Source of the DNA: an uncultured Massilia sp.
Lineage (GTDB): Bacteria; Pseudomonadota; Gammaproteobacteria; Burkholderiales; Burkholderiaceae
Assembly: GCA_946481275.1 (NCBI GenBank)
Contig: CAMLMV010000017.1
Coordinates: forward strand, 1-64,000
Length of the DNA: 64,000 nt
Direction: 5' to 3'
The notes beneath the pieces are model-generated. The model worked only from the letters and a program-made list of their open reading frames with translations. It was not told the origin of the DNA and ran no database searches. Shown here one piece after another: positions 25,053-37,427 of the stretch (within the stretch, counting starts at the first letter, position 1; each line of letters starts with the position of its first letter). A program made the position numbers and the translations under genes.

Positions 25053-26432
25053 CTATTTACCGATACAGAACCGGCTGAAGATCACCCCCAGCAGGTCGTC
25101 CGGCGTGAACTGCCCGGTAATGCTGGACAGCTGGTCCTGCGCCAGCCGCAGCTCCTCGGCGAACAGGTCCAGCGACTGGTCGTCCTGCGCCGCATGCTCG
25201 GCGGCGTACCGCAGGTGCTCGCGCGCCTGGCGCAGCGCGACGAGGTGGCGTTCGCGCGCGAGGTACAGCGATTCGCCCGTCTGCTGCCAGCCGGCGATGC
25301 GCAGCAGTTCCGCGCGCAGCAAATCGATGCCGATCTTCTCGTGCGCGGACAGGTAGATGTTGACCGCATCGGCGCCCTGGTCCACGGACGGCTGGTGGCC
25401 CGACAAATCGATCTTGTTCCAGATGCGCACGACGGGCACGCCGGCCGGGAACGCGGCGACGATGTCCTCGTCGGCCCTGGCCGGGCCGAGGCTCGCGTCG
25501 AGCAGGTGCAGGATCACGTCCGCCTTGCCGACCTCGCCCCACGTGCGCTCGATGCCGATGCGCTCGACGACGTCGATGCCTTCGTCGATGGCGCGGATGC
25601 CGGCCGTGTCGACGATGTTCAGCGGGATGCCCTCGACCTGGATCGTCTCGCTGACCTTGTCGCGCGTCGTGCCCGCGATCGGCGTGACGATGGCGACGTC
25701 CGCCCCGGCCAGCGCGTTCAGCAGCGACGATTTGCCCACGTTCGGCTGGCCGACCAGCACGACGTTCAAACCCTCGCGCAGCAGCGCGCCCTGGGCGGCC
25801 TGGCGGAACACGGCGTCCAGCGCGTCGACGATGCACTTCAGCTGGCCGCGCGCATTGGATTTCTCGAGGAAGTCGATCTCCTCTTCCGGGAAGTCGAGCG
25901 TGGCCTCCACCAGCATGCGCAGGTTGATCGTCTTCTCCACCAGTTCATGGACGACCTTCGAGAACGCGCCGGACAGCGATTGCGACGCCGATTTCGCGGC
26001 GGCCTCGGTGGATGCGTCGATCAGGTCGGCGACGGCCTCCGCCTGCGCGAGGTCAAGCTTGTCGTTCAGGAAGGCGCGGCGCGTGAATTCGCCCGGTTCG
26101 GCGAGACGCAGGTCCAGGTCGCGGCCCGCCTCCAGCACGCGCGCGAGCAGCATGCGCAGCACGACGGGGCCGCCGTGGCCCTGCAGTTCCAGCACGTCCT
26201 CGCCGGTGTACGAATGCGGTGCCTTGAAGTACAGCGCGAGGCCTTCGTCGATGACGGTGCCCGCGGCGTCCTTGAACGGCAGGTACGTGGCGTGGCGGGG
26301 CGCCAGCTTCGTGCCGGGGAACAGCGCGGCCGCGAGGGCCGACAAGTCCTTGCCGGAGGCGCGCACCACGCCGATGCCGCCGCGGCCGGGGGCGGTGGCG
26401 ATGGCGGCGATGGGAGAAGTATCGAGTTTCAT
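25053..26432 (-). CDS. mnmE: tRNA uridine-5-carboxymethylaminomethyl(34) synthesis GTPase MnmE
   Basis: MnmE works with MnmG to modify wobble uridine 34 of certain tRNAs. The 459-residue protein has an N-terminal formyl-THF-binding domain and a central helical region. The inserted G domain has P-loop [20 protein letters not shown] and NKID, and the C-terminal Cys motif is FCIGK. Gene order rpmH-rnpA-yidD-yidC-mnmE is the standard arrangement left of oriC. An intrinsic terminator separates it from yidC, so it may also use its own promoter. Confidence 0.97.
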   Translation of the reverse strand: MKLDTSPIAAIATAPGRGGIGVVRASGKDLSALAAALFPGTKLAPRHATYLPFKDAAGTVIDEGLALYFKAPHSYTGEDVLELQGHGGPVVLRMLLARVLEAGRDLDLRLAEPGEFTRRAFLNDKLDLAQAEAVADLIDASTEAAAKSASQSLSGAFSKVVHELVEKTINLRMLVEATLDFPEEEIDFLEKSNARGQLKCIVDALDAVFRQAAQGALLREGLNVVLVGQPNVGKSSLLNALAGADVAIVTPIAGTTRDKVSETIQVEGIPLNIVDTAGIRAIDEGIDVVERIGIERTWGEVGKADVILHLLDASLGPARADEDIVAAFPAGVPVVRIWNKIDLSGHQPSVDQGADAVNIYLSAHEKIGIDLLRAELLRIAGWQQTGESLYLARERHLVALRQAREHLRYAAEHAAQDDQSLDLFAEELRLAQDQLSSITGQFTPDDLLGVIFSRFCIGK

Positions 26433-26454
26433 GGTCGGATTGTAGTGCGAATAA

Positions 26455-26480
26455 AAAAGCCCGTGCGGACACGGGCTTTT
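26455..26480 (-). terminator. intrinsic terminator after yidC
   Basis: An 11-bp perfect inverted repeat (AAAAGCCCGTG and CACGGGCTTTT, loop CGGA) is followed on the minus strand by a run of T. It lies 17 bases after the yidC stop and ahead of mnmE. The A/T flanks make it potentially bidirectional. Confidence 0.9.
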
Positions 26481-26497
26481 CGGTCACCGGGCCAGGC

Positions 26498-28153
26498 TTA
26501 CTTGGCCGGCGCGAACTTCTTGGTGATGACGTACTGCTGCGCCATCGAGATCAGGTTGTTCACGACCCAGTACAGCACGAGGCCGGACGGGAAGAACAGG
26601 AAGATGACCGAGAACGCCAGCGGCATGAACAGCATCATCTTGGCCTGCATCGGATCGGCCGGCTGCGGGTTCAGCTTCTGCGTGATGAACATCGAGATCG
26701 CGTACAGGATCGGCAGGATGAAGTACGGGTCCGGTGCCGTCAGGTCGTGGATCCAGCCCACCCACGGTGCGCCGCGCATCTCGACCGCGGCCTGCAGCAC
26801 CCAGTACAGGGCCAGGAACACCGGCATCTGCACGAGGATCGGCAGGCAGCCGCCCAGCGGGTTGATCTTCTCGGCCTTGTACAGCTCCATCGTGGCCTGC
26901 TGCATCTTGACCGGATCGTTCTTGAAGCGCTCGCGGATCGCCTGCATCTTCGGCGTCACCGTCTTCATCTTGGCCATGCTGCGGTAGCCGGCCGCCGACA
27001 GCGGGAAGAACAGCAGCTTGATCAGGACGGTGAAGGCGATGATGGTCCAGCCCCAGTTGCCGATCATCGAGTGCAGCCAGTTCATCGTGGCGAAGATCGG
27101 CTTGGCGATGATCGCGGCCCACGCGTAGTCGCGCACCAGGTCCAGGCCCGGGGTCACGTTTTCCAGCAGGCTCTGCACCTGCGGGCCCGAGTACAGGCGC
27201 GCGGCGTTCGAGACGGTCGCGCCCGGTGCCACGGTGCCCAGCGGCTCGACGGCGCCGATCGCGAACAGGTTGTTACCCAGCGACTTCGTGTAGATGTCGC
27301 GCTGCGTGTTCGCCGGCGGAATGAAGGCCGAGACGAAGAAGTGCTGCGAGATCGCGATCCAGCCATCCTTCGCCGACTTCGCGTGCTCGGCCGAGCCCTT
27401 GCCGATCTTCTCGAACGTCAGCTTCTGGTAGTGCTCTTCCGGCGTCCACAGCGTGGGGCCCGTGTAGCTGCTGTTGAAATAGGTGTCGCCTTCCGGCTTC
27501 ATGCCGTCATGCTCGAGCTGGAAGTACAGCGACGGCGTGACCGGAGCCTGGGTCAGGTTCGTCACGTCGTGGCGCACGTCGATCACGTAGTCGTTGCGCT
27601 TGAACGTGAAGGTCTTGGTCAGGCGCACGCCGCCCTGCTCCGCGTCCAGCACGACCTGCACCTGGTTGTTGCTGTCCAGCGTGCGCGGGCCCGGACGGAC
27701 CGTGAACGGGGTGTTGTGGTTCGGCAGGACGCCGGCCGCGCTGGCGCCGGTCAGGCCCGTCTGGGCCAGGTAGACGCGCGGGCCGTTGGACTGGAACAGC
27801 ACCTGGTTCTTGGTCTGGTCGACCTTGTCGCGGTACTTCAGCAGTTCCAGGCGGCGGATCACGCCGCCGGCCGTGTCGATGTCGACTTTATAGACGTCGG
27901 TGGTGACGGTGATGACCTGGGTCTGCACGGGCGCGGGTGCCGCGGGCGTGCCCGGGACGGCGCCGGCCGGGGTCGGGGTCGCTGCCGTCGGCAGGTCGTT
28001 CGGCTTGGCCGGGTTCGGAGCCTGCGCGACCTTGGCCGGCGGCTGCGCCGAGAACATCGACTGCTTGCCGTTGGCCACCATCCAGTCGTTCCACAGGACG
28101 ACCAGCGAGACGGCGAACACGATCCACAGGATGGTACGTTTATTGATTTCCAT
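26498..28153 (-). CDS. yidC: membrane protein insertase YidC
   Basis: This 551-residue inner-membrane insertase and chaperone acts with or without SecYEG. It has an N-terminal transmembrane anchor, a Pro/Ala-rich linker (about 35-75), the large periplasmic beta-domain (about 75-330) and the conserved five-helix core. The core includes KPIFATMNWLHSMIGNWGW and GCLPILVQMPVFLALYWVL, and the protein ends in a short basic tail. The length is typical for Gram-negative YidC. It follows yidD by 9 bases in the rpmH operon. Confidence 0.97.
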   Translation of the reverse strand: MEINKRTILWIVFAVSLVVLWNDWMVANGKQSMFSAQPPAKVAQAPNPAKPNDLPTAATPTPAGAVPGTPAAPAPVQTQVITVTTDVYKVDIDTAGGVIRRLELLKYRDKVDQTKNQVLFQSNGPRVYLAQTGLTGASAAGVLPNHNTPFTVRPGPRTLDSNNQVQVVLDAEQGGVRLTKTFTFKRNDYVIDVRHDVTNLTQAPVTPSLYFQLEHDGMKPEGDTYFNSSYTGPTLWTPEEHYQKLTFEKIGKGSAEHAKSAKDGWIAISQHFFVSAFIPPANTQRDIYTKSLGNNLFAIGAVEPLGTVAPGATVSNAARLYSGPQVQSLLENVTPGLDLVRDYAWAAIIAKPIFATMNWLHSMIGNWGWTIIAFTVLIKLLFFPLSAAGYRSMAKMKTVTPKMQAIRERFKNDPVKMQQATMELYKAEKINPLGGCLPILVQMPVFLALYWVLQAAVEMRGAPWVGWIHDLTAPDPYFILPILYAISMFITQKLNPQPADPMQAKMMLFMPLAFSVIFLFFPSGLVLYWVVNNLISMAQQYVITKKFAPAK

Positions 28154-28162
28154 TGGTCTTAT

Positions 28163-28423
28163 TCAGGAATGCTTGCAACCGCAAGCGGTTGGTGAGGAAT
28201 GCTGCTCCCCGGGACGCGGTACCAGGTCGACGCCGCCATCGTTCCACGGATGGCAGCGGCAGACGCGGCGCAGGGCCAGCCATCCGCCGCGCGCGGCGCC
28301 GTGGATCTTGACGGCCTCGATCGCGTAATTGGAACAGGTCGGATAGAAACGGCAGTTCTGTCCGAGCATCGGAGACACCAGCAACTGGTAACCGCGCAAC
28401 AGCCAGACAAGCAACCGGTTCAT
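28163..28423 (-). CDS. yidD: membrane protein insertion efficiency factor YidD
   Basis: This 86-residue membrane-associated protein has the family signature [23 protein letters not shown] and [15 protein letters not shown]. It aids YidC-dependent insertion. It overlaps the end of rnpA by four bases (28420-28423). The C-terminal tail contains extra Cys and His residues beyond the core domain. Confidence 0.95.
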   Translation of the reverse strand: MNRLLVWLLRGYQLLVSPMLGQNCRFYPTCSNYAIEAVKIHGAARGGWLALRRVCRCHPWNDGGVDLVPRPGEQHSSPTACGCKHS

Positions 28424-28863
28424 GATAGTCCCGGTTGCGAACCTGAAGGCGCAACGCTTGCCGCCTGTGGAGCGGCATTGGCCTTACGTGGACGCGGCAA
28501 CTGCGATGCGAACAACCGCGCCAGCTCGACGCGCAACTGTGCCTTCAGCGCGGACGTCGTCGCCGGACCGTCCTTGCCGTTGACCGGACGAGACAAGCGT
28601 ACGATGCAGTCGAGCGCCGGCAGCTGTGTGGTCCGGAACAGTTCGCGCGTGATGCGCTTGATGGTGTTGCGCGTGACCGCGCGCGGCGCAAAACGTTTGG
28701 CCGCGACGACGCCCAGCCGCGCATGAGGCAGGGCATTCGGTCGGGTATAGAGCACGAAATGCGCGGTTTTTTGTGCAGGGCGCAAACGAAAAACGGATGA
28801 AAACTCATCCGTTTTTACGATACGCCGAACGCGCGCAAAGTCGTGCGAACCTTCGCCTGACAT
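28420..28863 (-). CDS. rnpA: ribonuclease P protein component
   Basis: RnpA binds the RNase P RNA and assists 5' maturation of tRNA. The 147-residue protein has the basic RNR-like motif in [19 protein letters not shown], preceded by the usual N-terminal strands. The C-terminal 30 residues are a low-complexity extension. The gene sits between rpmH and yidD as usual. Confidence 0.94.
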   Translation of the reverse strand: MSGEGSHDFARVRRIVKTDEFSSVFRLRPAQKTAHFVLYTRPNALPHARLGVVAAKRFAPRAVTRNTIKRITRELFRTTQLPALDCIVRLSRPVNGKDGPATTSALKAQLRVELARLFASQLPRPRKANAAPQAASVAPSGSQPGLS

Positions 28864-28897
28864 ATGTCGTAGGCGTGGTCGATGCGGCTTTCCGGGC

Positions 28898-29032
28898 TTA
28901 GACAGCCAGGCGCTTGCGGCCCTTGGCGCGGCGAGCGTTCAGGACAAGGCGGCCACCACGGGTAGCCATACGTGCGCGGAAGCCGTGCGTGCGCTTGCGA
29001 CGGACGACGGAAGGTTGGTAAGTACGTTTCAT
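28898..29032 (-). CDS. rpmH: 50S ribosomal protein L34
   Basis: This 44-residue, very basic ribosomal protein has the canonical start [22 protein letters not shown]. The ATG at 29032 is certain from the family. It is the first gene of the leftward operon and lies behind a strong promoter at 29204-29233. Confidence 0.98.
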   Translation of the reverse strand: MKRTYQPSVVRRKRTHGFRARMATRGGRLVLNARRAKGRKRLAV

Positions 29033-29203
29033 GGTGGTCTCGCTTAAAGCAAAATAGAATGCAAAATCGGGGCTGAGCTCACGCTGAGTCAGCATTGCGC
29101 CAATGACATTTCGCAGTTGTTAAGCCAGCGTCACGCCACAGCAAAGCTTGTCGCCTGTGTGCCATTTGTTGGATTAACAAGGCGTACGGGCGGGGAACCC
29201 TGA

Positions 29204-29233
29204 ATTAGACAGCATTTTGAGTTCCACTGTCAA
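29204..29233 (-). promoter_or_regulatory. rpmH operon promoter
   Basis: The minus strand has -35 TTGACA (29228-29233) and -10 TCTAAT (29204-29209) with an 18-base spacer. It would give a leader of about 165 bases before rpmH. Confidence 0.75.
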
Positions 29234-29329
29234 GGCAACCGTTGTGTCAAGGTCGCGTTATGGTGCGCCGCAAACGGTTGCCGACGCACGTCAGGCGTTC
29301 CTGTTTCGGTGGAAAATTCCTGTATCGCC

Positions 29330-29360
29330 TGTGGATAACTTGCGAGAACACAGGTAAAAT
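29330..29360 (+). promoter_or_regulatory. DnaA box overlapping a probable dnaA promoter
   Basis: TGTGGATAA (29330-29338) is a perfect DnaA box. A -10-like TAAAAT lies at 29355-29360, so the box occupies the -35 position and DnaA binding could repress its own gene. The promoter assignment is tentative. Confidence 0.5.
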
Positions 29361-29388
29361 AGAGTGTTACGCTTAACTTAGTCGATGT

Positions 29389-30801
29389 ATGGATAACTTT
29401 TGGCAGACCTGTTCCAACCAGTTGGAGCTCGAGCTGACACCGCAGCAATATACCGCGTGGATCAAACCACTCGTCGCCCTCGACTACGAGGACGGCAAGC
29501 TGCGCATTGCAGCGCCCAATCGCTTCAAGCTCGACTGGGTGAAGTCGCAATTCGCCAACCGCATCACCGCGCTGGCGTCCGAGCACTATCAACGGCCGGT
29601 CGACGTGCAGTTCGTGCTCGACCCGAAGAACAGCATGCCGAAGAAGCCGGCATCGACGTCACCTGCCCCGATGCCGCCCAGCAGCGGCGCGTTGGGCATC
29701 AATGCCGCCGCCGACAAGACCGTGCCGGAGATGCCTGTCGTCACGCCGGACAACGTCATCGCGAACAATCCGCGCCGCGAGCAGAGCCGCGTCAATCCGG
29801 ACCTCACGTTCGAGAACTTCGTGACCGGTAAGGCGAACCAGCTGGCGCGCGCCGCCGCGATCCAGGTCGCCAACAACCCGGGCGTCTCGTACAACCCGCT
29901 GTTCTTCTACGGCGGCGTGGGCCTCGGTAAGACCCACTTGATCCACGCGATCGGCAATCAGGTGATGGCCGACCAGCCGGGCGCGCGCATCCGCTATATC
30001 CACGCGGAACAGTATGTGCGCGACGTCGTGACCGCGTACCAGCGCAAAGGCTTCGACGACTTCAAGCATTACTATCACTCGCTGGACATGCTGCTCATCG
30101 ACGATATTCAGTTCTTCGGTGGCAAGAGCCGCACGCAGGAAGAATTCTTCTATGCGTTCGAAGCACTGATCGCGGCGAAAAAGCAGATCATCATCACGTC
30201 GGATACCTATCCGAAAGAGATCACCGGCATGGACGACCGCCTGATCTCGCGCTTCGACTCGGGCCTGACGGTCGCGATCGAACCGCCGGAACTGGAAATG
30301 CGCGTGGCGATCCTGATGAAGAAGGCGGAATCGGAAGGCGTCATGCTGAACGACGACGTCGCCTTCTTCGTCGCGAAACACCTGCGCTCGAACGTGCGCG
30401 AACTGGAAGGCGCGTTGAGGAAAATCCTCGCCTACTCGCGCTTCCACGGCAAGGACATCACGATCGACGTCGTGAAGGAAGCGCTGAAGGACCTGCTGTC
30501 CGTACAGAACCGCCAGATCTCCGTGGAAAACATCCAGAAGACCGTGGCCGATTTCTTCAACATCAAGGTCGCGGACATGTATTCGAAGCGCCGCCCCGCC
30601 AACATCGCGCGTCCGCGCCAGATCGCGATGTACCTGGCGAAAGAGCTGACGCAGAAGAGTTTGCCGGAAATCGGCGAACTGTTCGGCGGCCGCGACCATA
30701 CGACGGTGCTGCACGCGGTCCGCAAGATCGCCCAGGACCGCACCAAGAACGCAGAGTGCAACCACGAATTGCACGTGCTGGAACAGACCTTGAAAGGCTG
30801 A
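29389..30801 (+). CDS. dnaA: chromosomal replication initiator protein DnaA
   Basis: This 470-residue AAA+ ATPase binds DnaA boxes and melts oriC. Domain I covers about 1-80, starting [16 protein letters not shown], followed by a flexible domain II. Domain III has Walker A GGVGLGKT (175-182) and Walker [10 protein letters not shown]. Domain IV carries the DNA-binding signature [15 protein letters not shown]. It is the first gene to the right of the origin. Confidence 0.98.
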   Translation: MDNFWQTCSNQLELELTPQQYTAWIKPLVALDYEDGKLRIAAPNRFKLDWVKSQFANRITALASEHYQRPVDVQFVLDPKNSMPKKPASTSPAPMPPSSGALGINAAADKTVPEMPVVTPDNVIANNPRREQSRVNPDLTFENFVTGKANQLARAAAIQVANNPGVSYNPLFFYGGVGLGKTHLIHAIGNQVMADQPGARIRYIHAEQYVRDVVTAYQRKGFDDFKHYYHSLDMLLIDDIQFFGGKSRTQEEFFYAFEALIAAKKQIIITSDTYPKEITGMDDRLISRFDSGLTVAIEPPELEMRVAILMKKAESEGVMLNDDVAFFVAKHLRSNVRELEGALRKILAYSRFHGKDITIDVVKEALKDLLSVQNRQISVENIQKTVADFFNIKVADMYSKRRPANIARPRQIAMYLAKELTQKSLPEIGELFGGRDHTTVLHAVRKIAQDRTKNAECNHELHVLEQTLKG

Positions 30802-30808
30802 TGCGTAA

Positions 30809-30832
30809 AGGGGGGGAAAACGCGGTCCCCCT
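30809..30832 (+). repeat. G-run/C-run hairpin between dnaA and dnaN
   Basis: AGGGGG and CCCCCT can pair around a 12-base loop just after the dnaA stop. There is no T-run, so it is more likely a structure in a dnaA-dnaN transcript than a terminator. Confidence 0.45.
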
Positions 30833-30889
30833 GATGATTTCTGGCAAAATATTGCGCAAACAACACTTTACCCATAACCGAGGATATTT

Positions 30890-31996
30890 ATGCAACTGGT
30901 CAAATCCACCCGAGACACGCTTCTCCGGCCACTGCAGATCGTGAGTGGTATTGTCGAGCGTCGGCACACCATGCCGATTCTGGCCAATATCCTCATCCGC
31001 AAGAATGGCGAAAGCGTCTCGTTCCTGTCGACCGACACCGAGGTGCAGATCACGACCCTGGCCAACATCGGTTCGGGTCCTGAAGAGACCGGCACGACCG
31101 TCGCGGCGCGCAAGCTGCTCGACATCCTGCGTGCCCTGCCGGAATCGGGCGACGTCACGATGACGCTGCTGAACAAGCGCCTGACCGTCCAGAGCGGCAA
31201 GTCGCGCTTCGCGCTGCAGACGCTGGCGGCCGAGGAATTCCCGACCGTGTCCGTGGCCGACAGCTACAACGCAACCGTCACGCTGCCCCAGAAAACGCTG
31301 AAGCACCTGTTCAACATGGTGCACTTCGCGATGGCCCAGCAAGACATCCGCTACTACCTGAACGGCCTGCTGCTCGTGCTGGACGGTAACAACGTCATCG
31401 CCGTTGCCACCGACGGCCACCGCCTGGCATTTTCCCAGGTGACGGCCGAGCAGACGTTCGAGCGCCAGGAAGTGATCATCCCGCGCAAGACCATCCTGGA
31501 ACTGCAGCGCCTGCTGGAAGAAAGCGACGATGAAGTCCGCCTGGACATCGCCGCGTCGCAGGTGAAGCTGACGTTCGCCGACATCGAGCTCGTCTCGAAA
31601 CTGGTCGAAGGCAAGTTCCCGGATTACACCCGCGTGATCCCGAAGGGTTACAAGAACGACTTCACGATCAGCCGCGACGAACTGCTGCGCTCGCTGCAGC
31701 GTGCCGCGATCATGACGAGCGACAAGTTCAAGGGCGTGCGCTGCATGATCTCCCCGGGATCGATGAAGATCAGCTCGACCAACGCCGACCAGGAAGAAGC
31801 GGTGGAAGAACTGGAAATCGACTACGGCGGCGACACGATCGACATCGGCTTCAACGTCACGTACCTGCTGGACGTGCTGAACAACCTGAAATGCGACCAG
31901 GTGAATATCTCGCTGGGCGATTCGAATTCGTCGGCGCTGATGTCGATTCCGGAAAATGGCGACTTCAAGTATGTCGTCATGCCGATGCGTATTTAA
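30890..31996 (+). CDS. dnaN: DNA polymerase III subunit beta (sliding clamp)
   Basis: This 368-residue protein matches E. coli DnaN in length (366) and has the three clamp domains, starting MQLVKSTRDTLLRPLQIVSGIVERRHTMPILANIL and ending in the conserved YVVMPMRI (here FKYVVMPMRI). It forms the dimeric ring that tethers polymerase III to DNA. It lies 88 bases after dnaA. Confidence 0.97.
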   Translation: MQLVKSTRDTLLRPLQIVSGIVERRHTMPILANILIRKNGESVSFLSTDTEVQITTLANIGSGPEETGTTVAARKLLDILRALPESGDVTMTLLNKRLTVQSGKSRFALQTLAAEEFPTVSVADSYNATVTLPQKTLKHLFNMVHFAMAQQDIRYYLNGLLLVLDGNNVIAVATDGHRLAFSQVTAEQTFERQEVIIPRKTILELQRLLEESDDEVRLDIAASQVKLTFADIELVSKLVEGKFPDYTRVIPKGYKNDFTISRDELLRSLQRAAIMTSDKFKGVRCMISPGSMKISSTNADQEEAVEELEIDYGGDTIDIGFNVTYLLDVLNNLKCDQVNISLGDSNSSALMSIPENGDFKYVVMPMRI

Positions 31997-34648
<2,652 letters not shown>

Positions 34649-34713
34649 ATTGATGCGAAGGAAGGCAGCATCACTAGGACGTTATGAAGAGTGGCACTTC
34701 GTAAGCATTACAA

Positions 34714-34735
34714 GAAGGAGGTCCCTGCCTCCTTC
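34714..34735 (+). terminator. hairpin after gyrB
   Basis: GAAGGAGG and CCTCCTTC form a perfect 8-bp stem around a 6-base loop, 66 bases after the gyrB stop and just before the end of the convergent vsr gene. The T-run is poor on both strands, so it is a weak intrinsic terminator at best. Confidence 0.5.
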
Positions 34736-34740
34736 TCCGT

Positions 34741-35157
34741 TCAATCTGCGCGCTGTTCTAGAAAATCTTTAATCCTGTCGAGTAGCTCAGGATCGCGCAG
34801 TTGGCATTCCCAGATTACCAACACCTTCCAACCCTCATCCATGAGCGCGTGCATGTTGCGCTCGTCCCGCTCTTTATTTGACTCGAGCTTGGACATCCAG
34901 AAATCTGCGCGCGATTTGGGAATCCGGGCGTTGTGACACCCATCGTGTGAATGCCAAAAACACCCATGAACGAAAATTACTTTTTTTCGCCCAGGAAATA
35001 CCAAATCCGGGCTTCCCGGAAGTTTGGATAAATGTAATCGGTAACGGAACCCAGCGTTATGAACCAGGCGTCGAACAAACAACTCCGGACGGGTGTCCTT
35101 GTTTCGAACCCGCGACATGATTTCGCTACGCCTGGCGACACTGACGGTGTCAACCAT
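34741..35157 (-). CDS. vsr: very short patch repair endonuclease (Vsr)
   Basis: Vsr nicks DNA 5' of the T in T:G mismatches that arise when 5-methylcytosine deaminates. The 138-residue protein has the family core: SPDLVFPGRKKVIFVHGCFWHSHDGCHNARIPKSRADFW carries the catalytic Asp and the zinc-binding His/Cys residues, followed by KVLVIWECQL. The ATG at 35157 follows GGAGGAAAG. It is divergent from the C5 methyltransferase gene, whose mutagenic product it should repair. Codon use and base composition are less GC-rich than in the flanking genes. Confidence 0.93.
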   Translation of the reverse strand: MVDTVSVARRSEIMSRVRNKDTRPELFVRRLVHNAGFRYRLHLSKLPGSPDLVFPGRKKVIFVHGCFWHSHDGCHNARIPKSRADFWMSKLESNKERDERNMHALMDEGWKVLVIWECQLRDPELLDRIKDFLEQRAD

Positions 35158-35420
35158 CTTTCCTCCCCAGAGAAGCTCGCTATCATAAGGCGCTTCCGTT
35201 AATATTGTTGCAGCTCAACGGACGCTAGTCTTCTAGTTGGGGGGAGACCACGATTTTTAAAGGTCAGTGGGTACTACACGACATCTTCAACTTGGACTGC
35301 TGTACACATATACAGTAAAATGTACCCAACTTACCATCTCCAACGGCACTAACATCTTATATTTGTGTCAATCCCGATCCGGTTACAGCGATTTTTCACT
35401 TGCTATTTTCACAATAAATT
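35158..35420. other. divergent control region between vsr and the methyltransferase gene
   Basis: This A/T-rich spacer of 263 bases holds a CTGTA/TACAG inverted repeat around CACATA (in the segment near 35300) and GGGTAC/GTACCC elements flanking it. These may serve promoters or an operator of the restriction-modification genes. No controller (C) protein gene is visible, so the regulation is unknown. Confidence 0.4.
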
Positions 35421-36617
35421 ATGACGATTAACTCGATTGAATTATTTGCTGGCGCCGGAGGATTGGCTCTCGGGTTTTCCGGTCACGATGTGATTCACGA
35501 AGCGGTAGTGGAGTGGAATACGCACGCCTGCAATACGATCCGTTTGAACAAAAAAGAAAATGTTGACCCGGTAGCTCATTGGCCAGACGTAACGGAAGGA
35601 GATGTGCGGAAATTCGACTATGCGAATTTCAACAATATCGACTTGGTCACTGGTGGGCCGCCTTGCCAGCCATTCTCGCTCGGGGGCAAACATGGCAGCT
35701 TTCTGGATGTCCGTGATATGTTTCCCCAAGCGGTCAGGGCCGTACGCGAGACAAATCCACGCGCTTTCGTTTTCGAAAATGTCCAAGGCTTGACTCGAAC
35801 TGCCTTCAAGGATTATTTCGATTACATTCTTCTGCAATTGGAATTTCCGTCATTGAGTGCGGACGCCACAGAAGAATGGTTGCTACACCTGGATAGACTC
35901 CGTCAGCATAAAGCGTCGGGCGCGCCGAGCGAATATCGAGTTAAATGGAAATTGGTGAACGCGGCGAACTATGGGGTTCCGCAGAAACGCATGCGCGTGT
36001 TTATTGTGGGATTCCGCGCCGACCTCGGGATCGATTTCGAATTTCCAGAAGAAACCCATAGCCAACATGCTCTGTTGTTAACACAATGGGATTCTGGGGA
36101 TTACTGGCAGCGCCACCAGGTGGCCAAACGCGATCAACCGATACGGCCAGTCGGGATTGAGCGTGTTCTCGATGCGATCAAAAAGAGGCAGACTGGAAGT
36201 CGGCTTTCGCCATGGTTAACGGTACGCGATGCGATTTCCGATCTTCCTGACCCGGAAACGAATCCACGAGCATCGCGGGTTCAAGCGCATAAGTTTCAAC
36301 CCGGCGCACGGATTTACCCCGGCCACACAGGCAGTCCCTTGGACGAACCTGCCAAAGCCCTAAAGGCCGGTGACCACGGTGTACCCGGTGGAGAGAATAT
36401 GTTGCGCCGACCAGATGGCACTGTGCGATATTTCACCGTCCGTGAATCCGCGCGCATTCAGACGTTCCCGGACAATTTCATTTTTCAGGGCTCATGGACT
36501 GAAACCATGCGTCAATTAGGTAATGCCGTACCAGTCCGACTGGCTTCCGTCATGGCCGAACGCGTATGCGATTATTTGAAAGCCGCCGAACAACAAATGC
36601 TCGATCTTGCCGCTTAA
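35421..36617 (+). CDS. DNA (cytosine-5-)-methyltransferase
   Basis: This 398-residue type II methyltransferase has all main C5 motifs in order: motif I ELFAGAGGLALGF, motif IV GGPPCQPFS with catalytic C82, motif VI FENVQGL, motif VIII QKRMRVFIVGFR, then a target-recognition region, and motif X LGNAVPVRLAS. It protects host DNA from the neighbouring endonuclease. The end overlaps by four bases the end of the convergent GIY-YIG nuclease gene. From its partner the target is predicted to be CCGCGG; this is inference. Confidence 0.94.
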   Translation: MTINSIELFAGAGGLALGFSGHDVIHEAVVEWNTHACNTIRLNKKENVDPVAHWPDVTEGDVRKFDYANFNNIDLVTGGPPCQPFSLGGKHGSFLDVRDMFPQAVRAVRETNPRAFVFENVQGLTRTAFKDYFDYILLQLEFPSLSADATEEWLLHLDRLRQHKASGAPSEYRVKWKLVNAANYGVPQKRMRVFIVGFRADLGIDFEFPEETHSQHALLLTQWDSGDYWQRHQVAKRDQPIRPVGIERVLDAIKKRQTGSRLSPWLTVRDAISDLPDPETNPRASRVQAHKFQPGARIYPGHTGSPLDEPAKALKAGDHGVPGGENMLRRPDGTVRYFTVRESARIQTFPDNFIFQGSWTETMRQLGNAVPVRLASVMAERVCDYLKAAEQQMLDLAA

Positions 36618-37363
36618 TACACTAAAGGATCAACTTCAATCCCGTACGGATAGTGTTTGCTGGTCTTATAGAGCACCATGCCGTAACTGATGATCGCCCC
36701 CCGCCAACCATCGCCAAGATGTGTGACGATAGCCTGGAGCAAGTCATGTGCGACGTGGTTGACGGACTGCAAGTGAATTGTACTCAGCTGGATGCTCGCG
36801 GGAACGTCATATCGGAAGACATACGGCAATTGGGACTTCATCTTGGCAAGCAGGTGTCCAAGCTGGATGCTGCCCTCAAGATCCAGATCAATTTCAACAG
36901 GGTAGTCATCGATAATGGGATGCTGTTGATCGAACTTGCCGGGCTTGGTGGTGTCCCGCTCTTTCCCGGGATCCTTGGGGCCGAATCCCGCCCCGTTCCA
37001 CATATCCGCATACTGCGTCCTGAATAGACCAATCAGGATATCTTCATTAGCTGCGGTACTCATGCTCTGATCAAGTATCAGGACTTTGTACGCAAGCTTG
37101 TCGAGATCGATATGACGACGACCACGTAGTTTTGTAAGGTGCTGCGCAAGCCGCTCTTTGACGTTATTTGCTTTGCCAATATAACGGGGTTGCCCGTCAT
37201 AAATTAACAGGTACACCCCTTGAGTAGAACGGGATTCGACTTGAAAATCCTGTAATCGGCGAAGCGCAGTATCGTCCAAGGGCGAAGCTGTTAACGACTC
37301 CAATTTTTCCTTTAACTGTTCGGAGACGGTACGGAGAAAGTCGAAAATATATAGAGCCTGCAA
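36614..37363 (-). CDS. GIY-YIG type II restriction endonuclease (Eco29kI-like)
   Basis: This 249-residue nuclease has the GIY-YIG core: GVYLLIYDGQPRYIGKA (first and second strand, Tyr51 and Tyr61), R71 and H75 in VKERLAQH, a probable metal-binding Glu in ANEDILIG (E107), and Asn123 in WNGAGFGPKDPG. This layout and the NGAGFG-KDPG motif match Eco29kI, which cuts CCGCGG. The only available start is a TTG at 37363 behind AAAGG. It is convergent with the methyltransferase gene. Confidence 0.82.
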   Translation of the reverse strand: MQALYIFDFLRTVSEQLKEKLESLTASPLDDTALRRLQDFQVESRSTQGVYLLIYDGQPRYIGKANNVKERLAQHLTKLRGRRHIDLDKLAYKVLILDQSMSTAANEDILIGLFRTQYADMWNGAGFGPKDPGKERDTTKPGKFDQQHPIIDDYPVEIDLDLEGSIQLGHLLAKMKSQLPYVFRYDVPASIQLSTIHLQSVNHVAHDLLQAIVTHLGDGWRGAIISYGMVLYKTSKHYPYGIEVDPLVY

Positions 37364-37427
37364 ACCAACACCTTTTGGCTGGGTGAACGAACGAATCCTA
37401 ACTCAACGCATGGTCGTAATCTTGAGG

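Larger units (their letters stand above)
29033..29388. other. rpmH-dnaA intergenic region, probable origin of replication
   Basis: This region of about 355 bases separates the divergent rpmH and dnaA genes, the usual place of oriC in Betaproteobacteria. I see one perfect DnaA box, TGTGGATAA at 29330-29338, and a one-mismatch box TATGGATAA at 29388-29396 that overlaps the dnaA start codon. It is richer in A/T than its neighbours. The scarcity of consensus boxes leaves some doubt whether the whole origin is here. Confidence 0.65.

Noticed and set aside
35158..35420. Controller (C) protein gene for the restriction system
   Set aside because: No frame with a helix-turn-helix motif exists between vsr and the methyltransferase gene.
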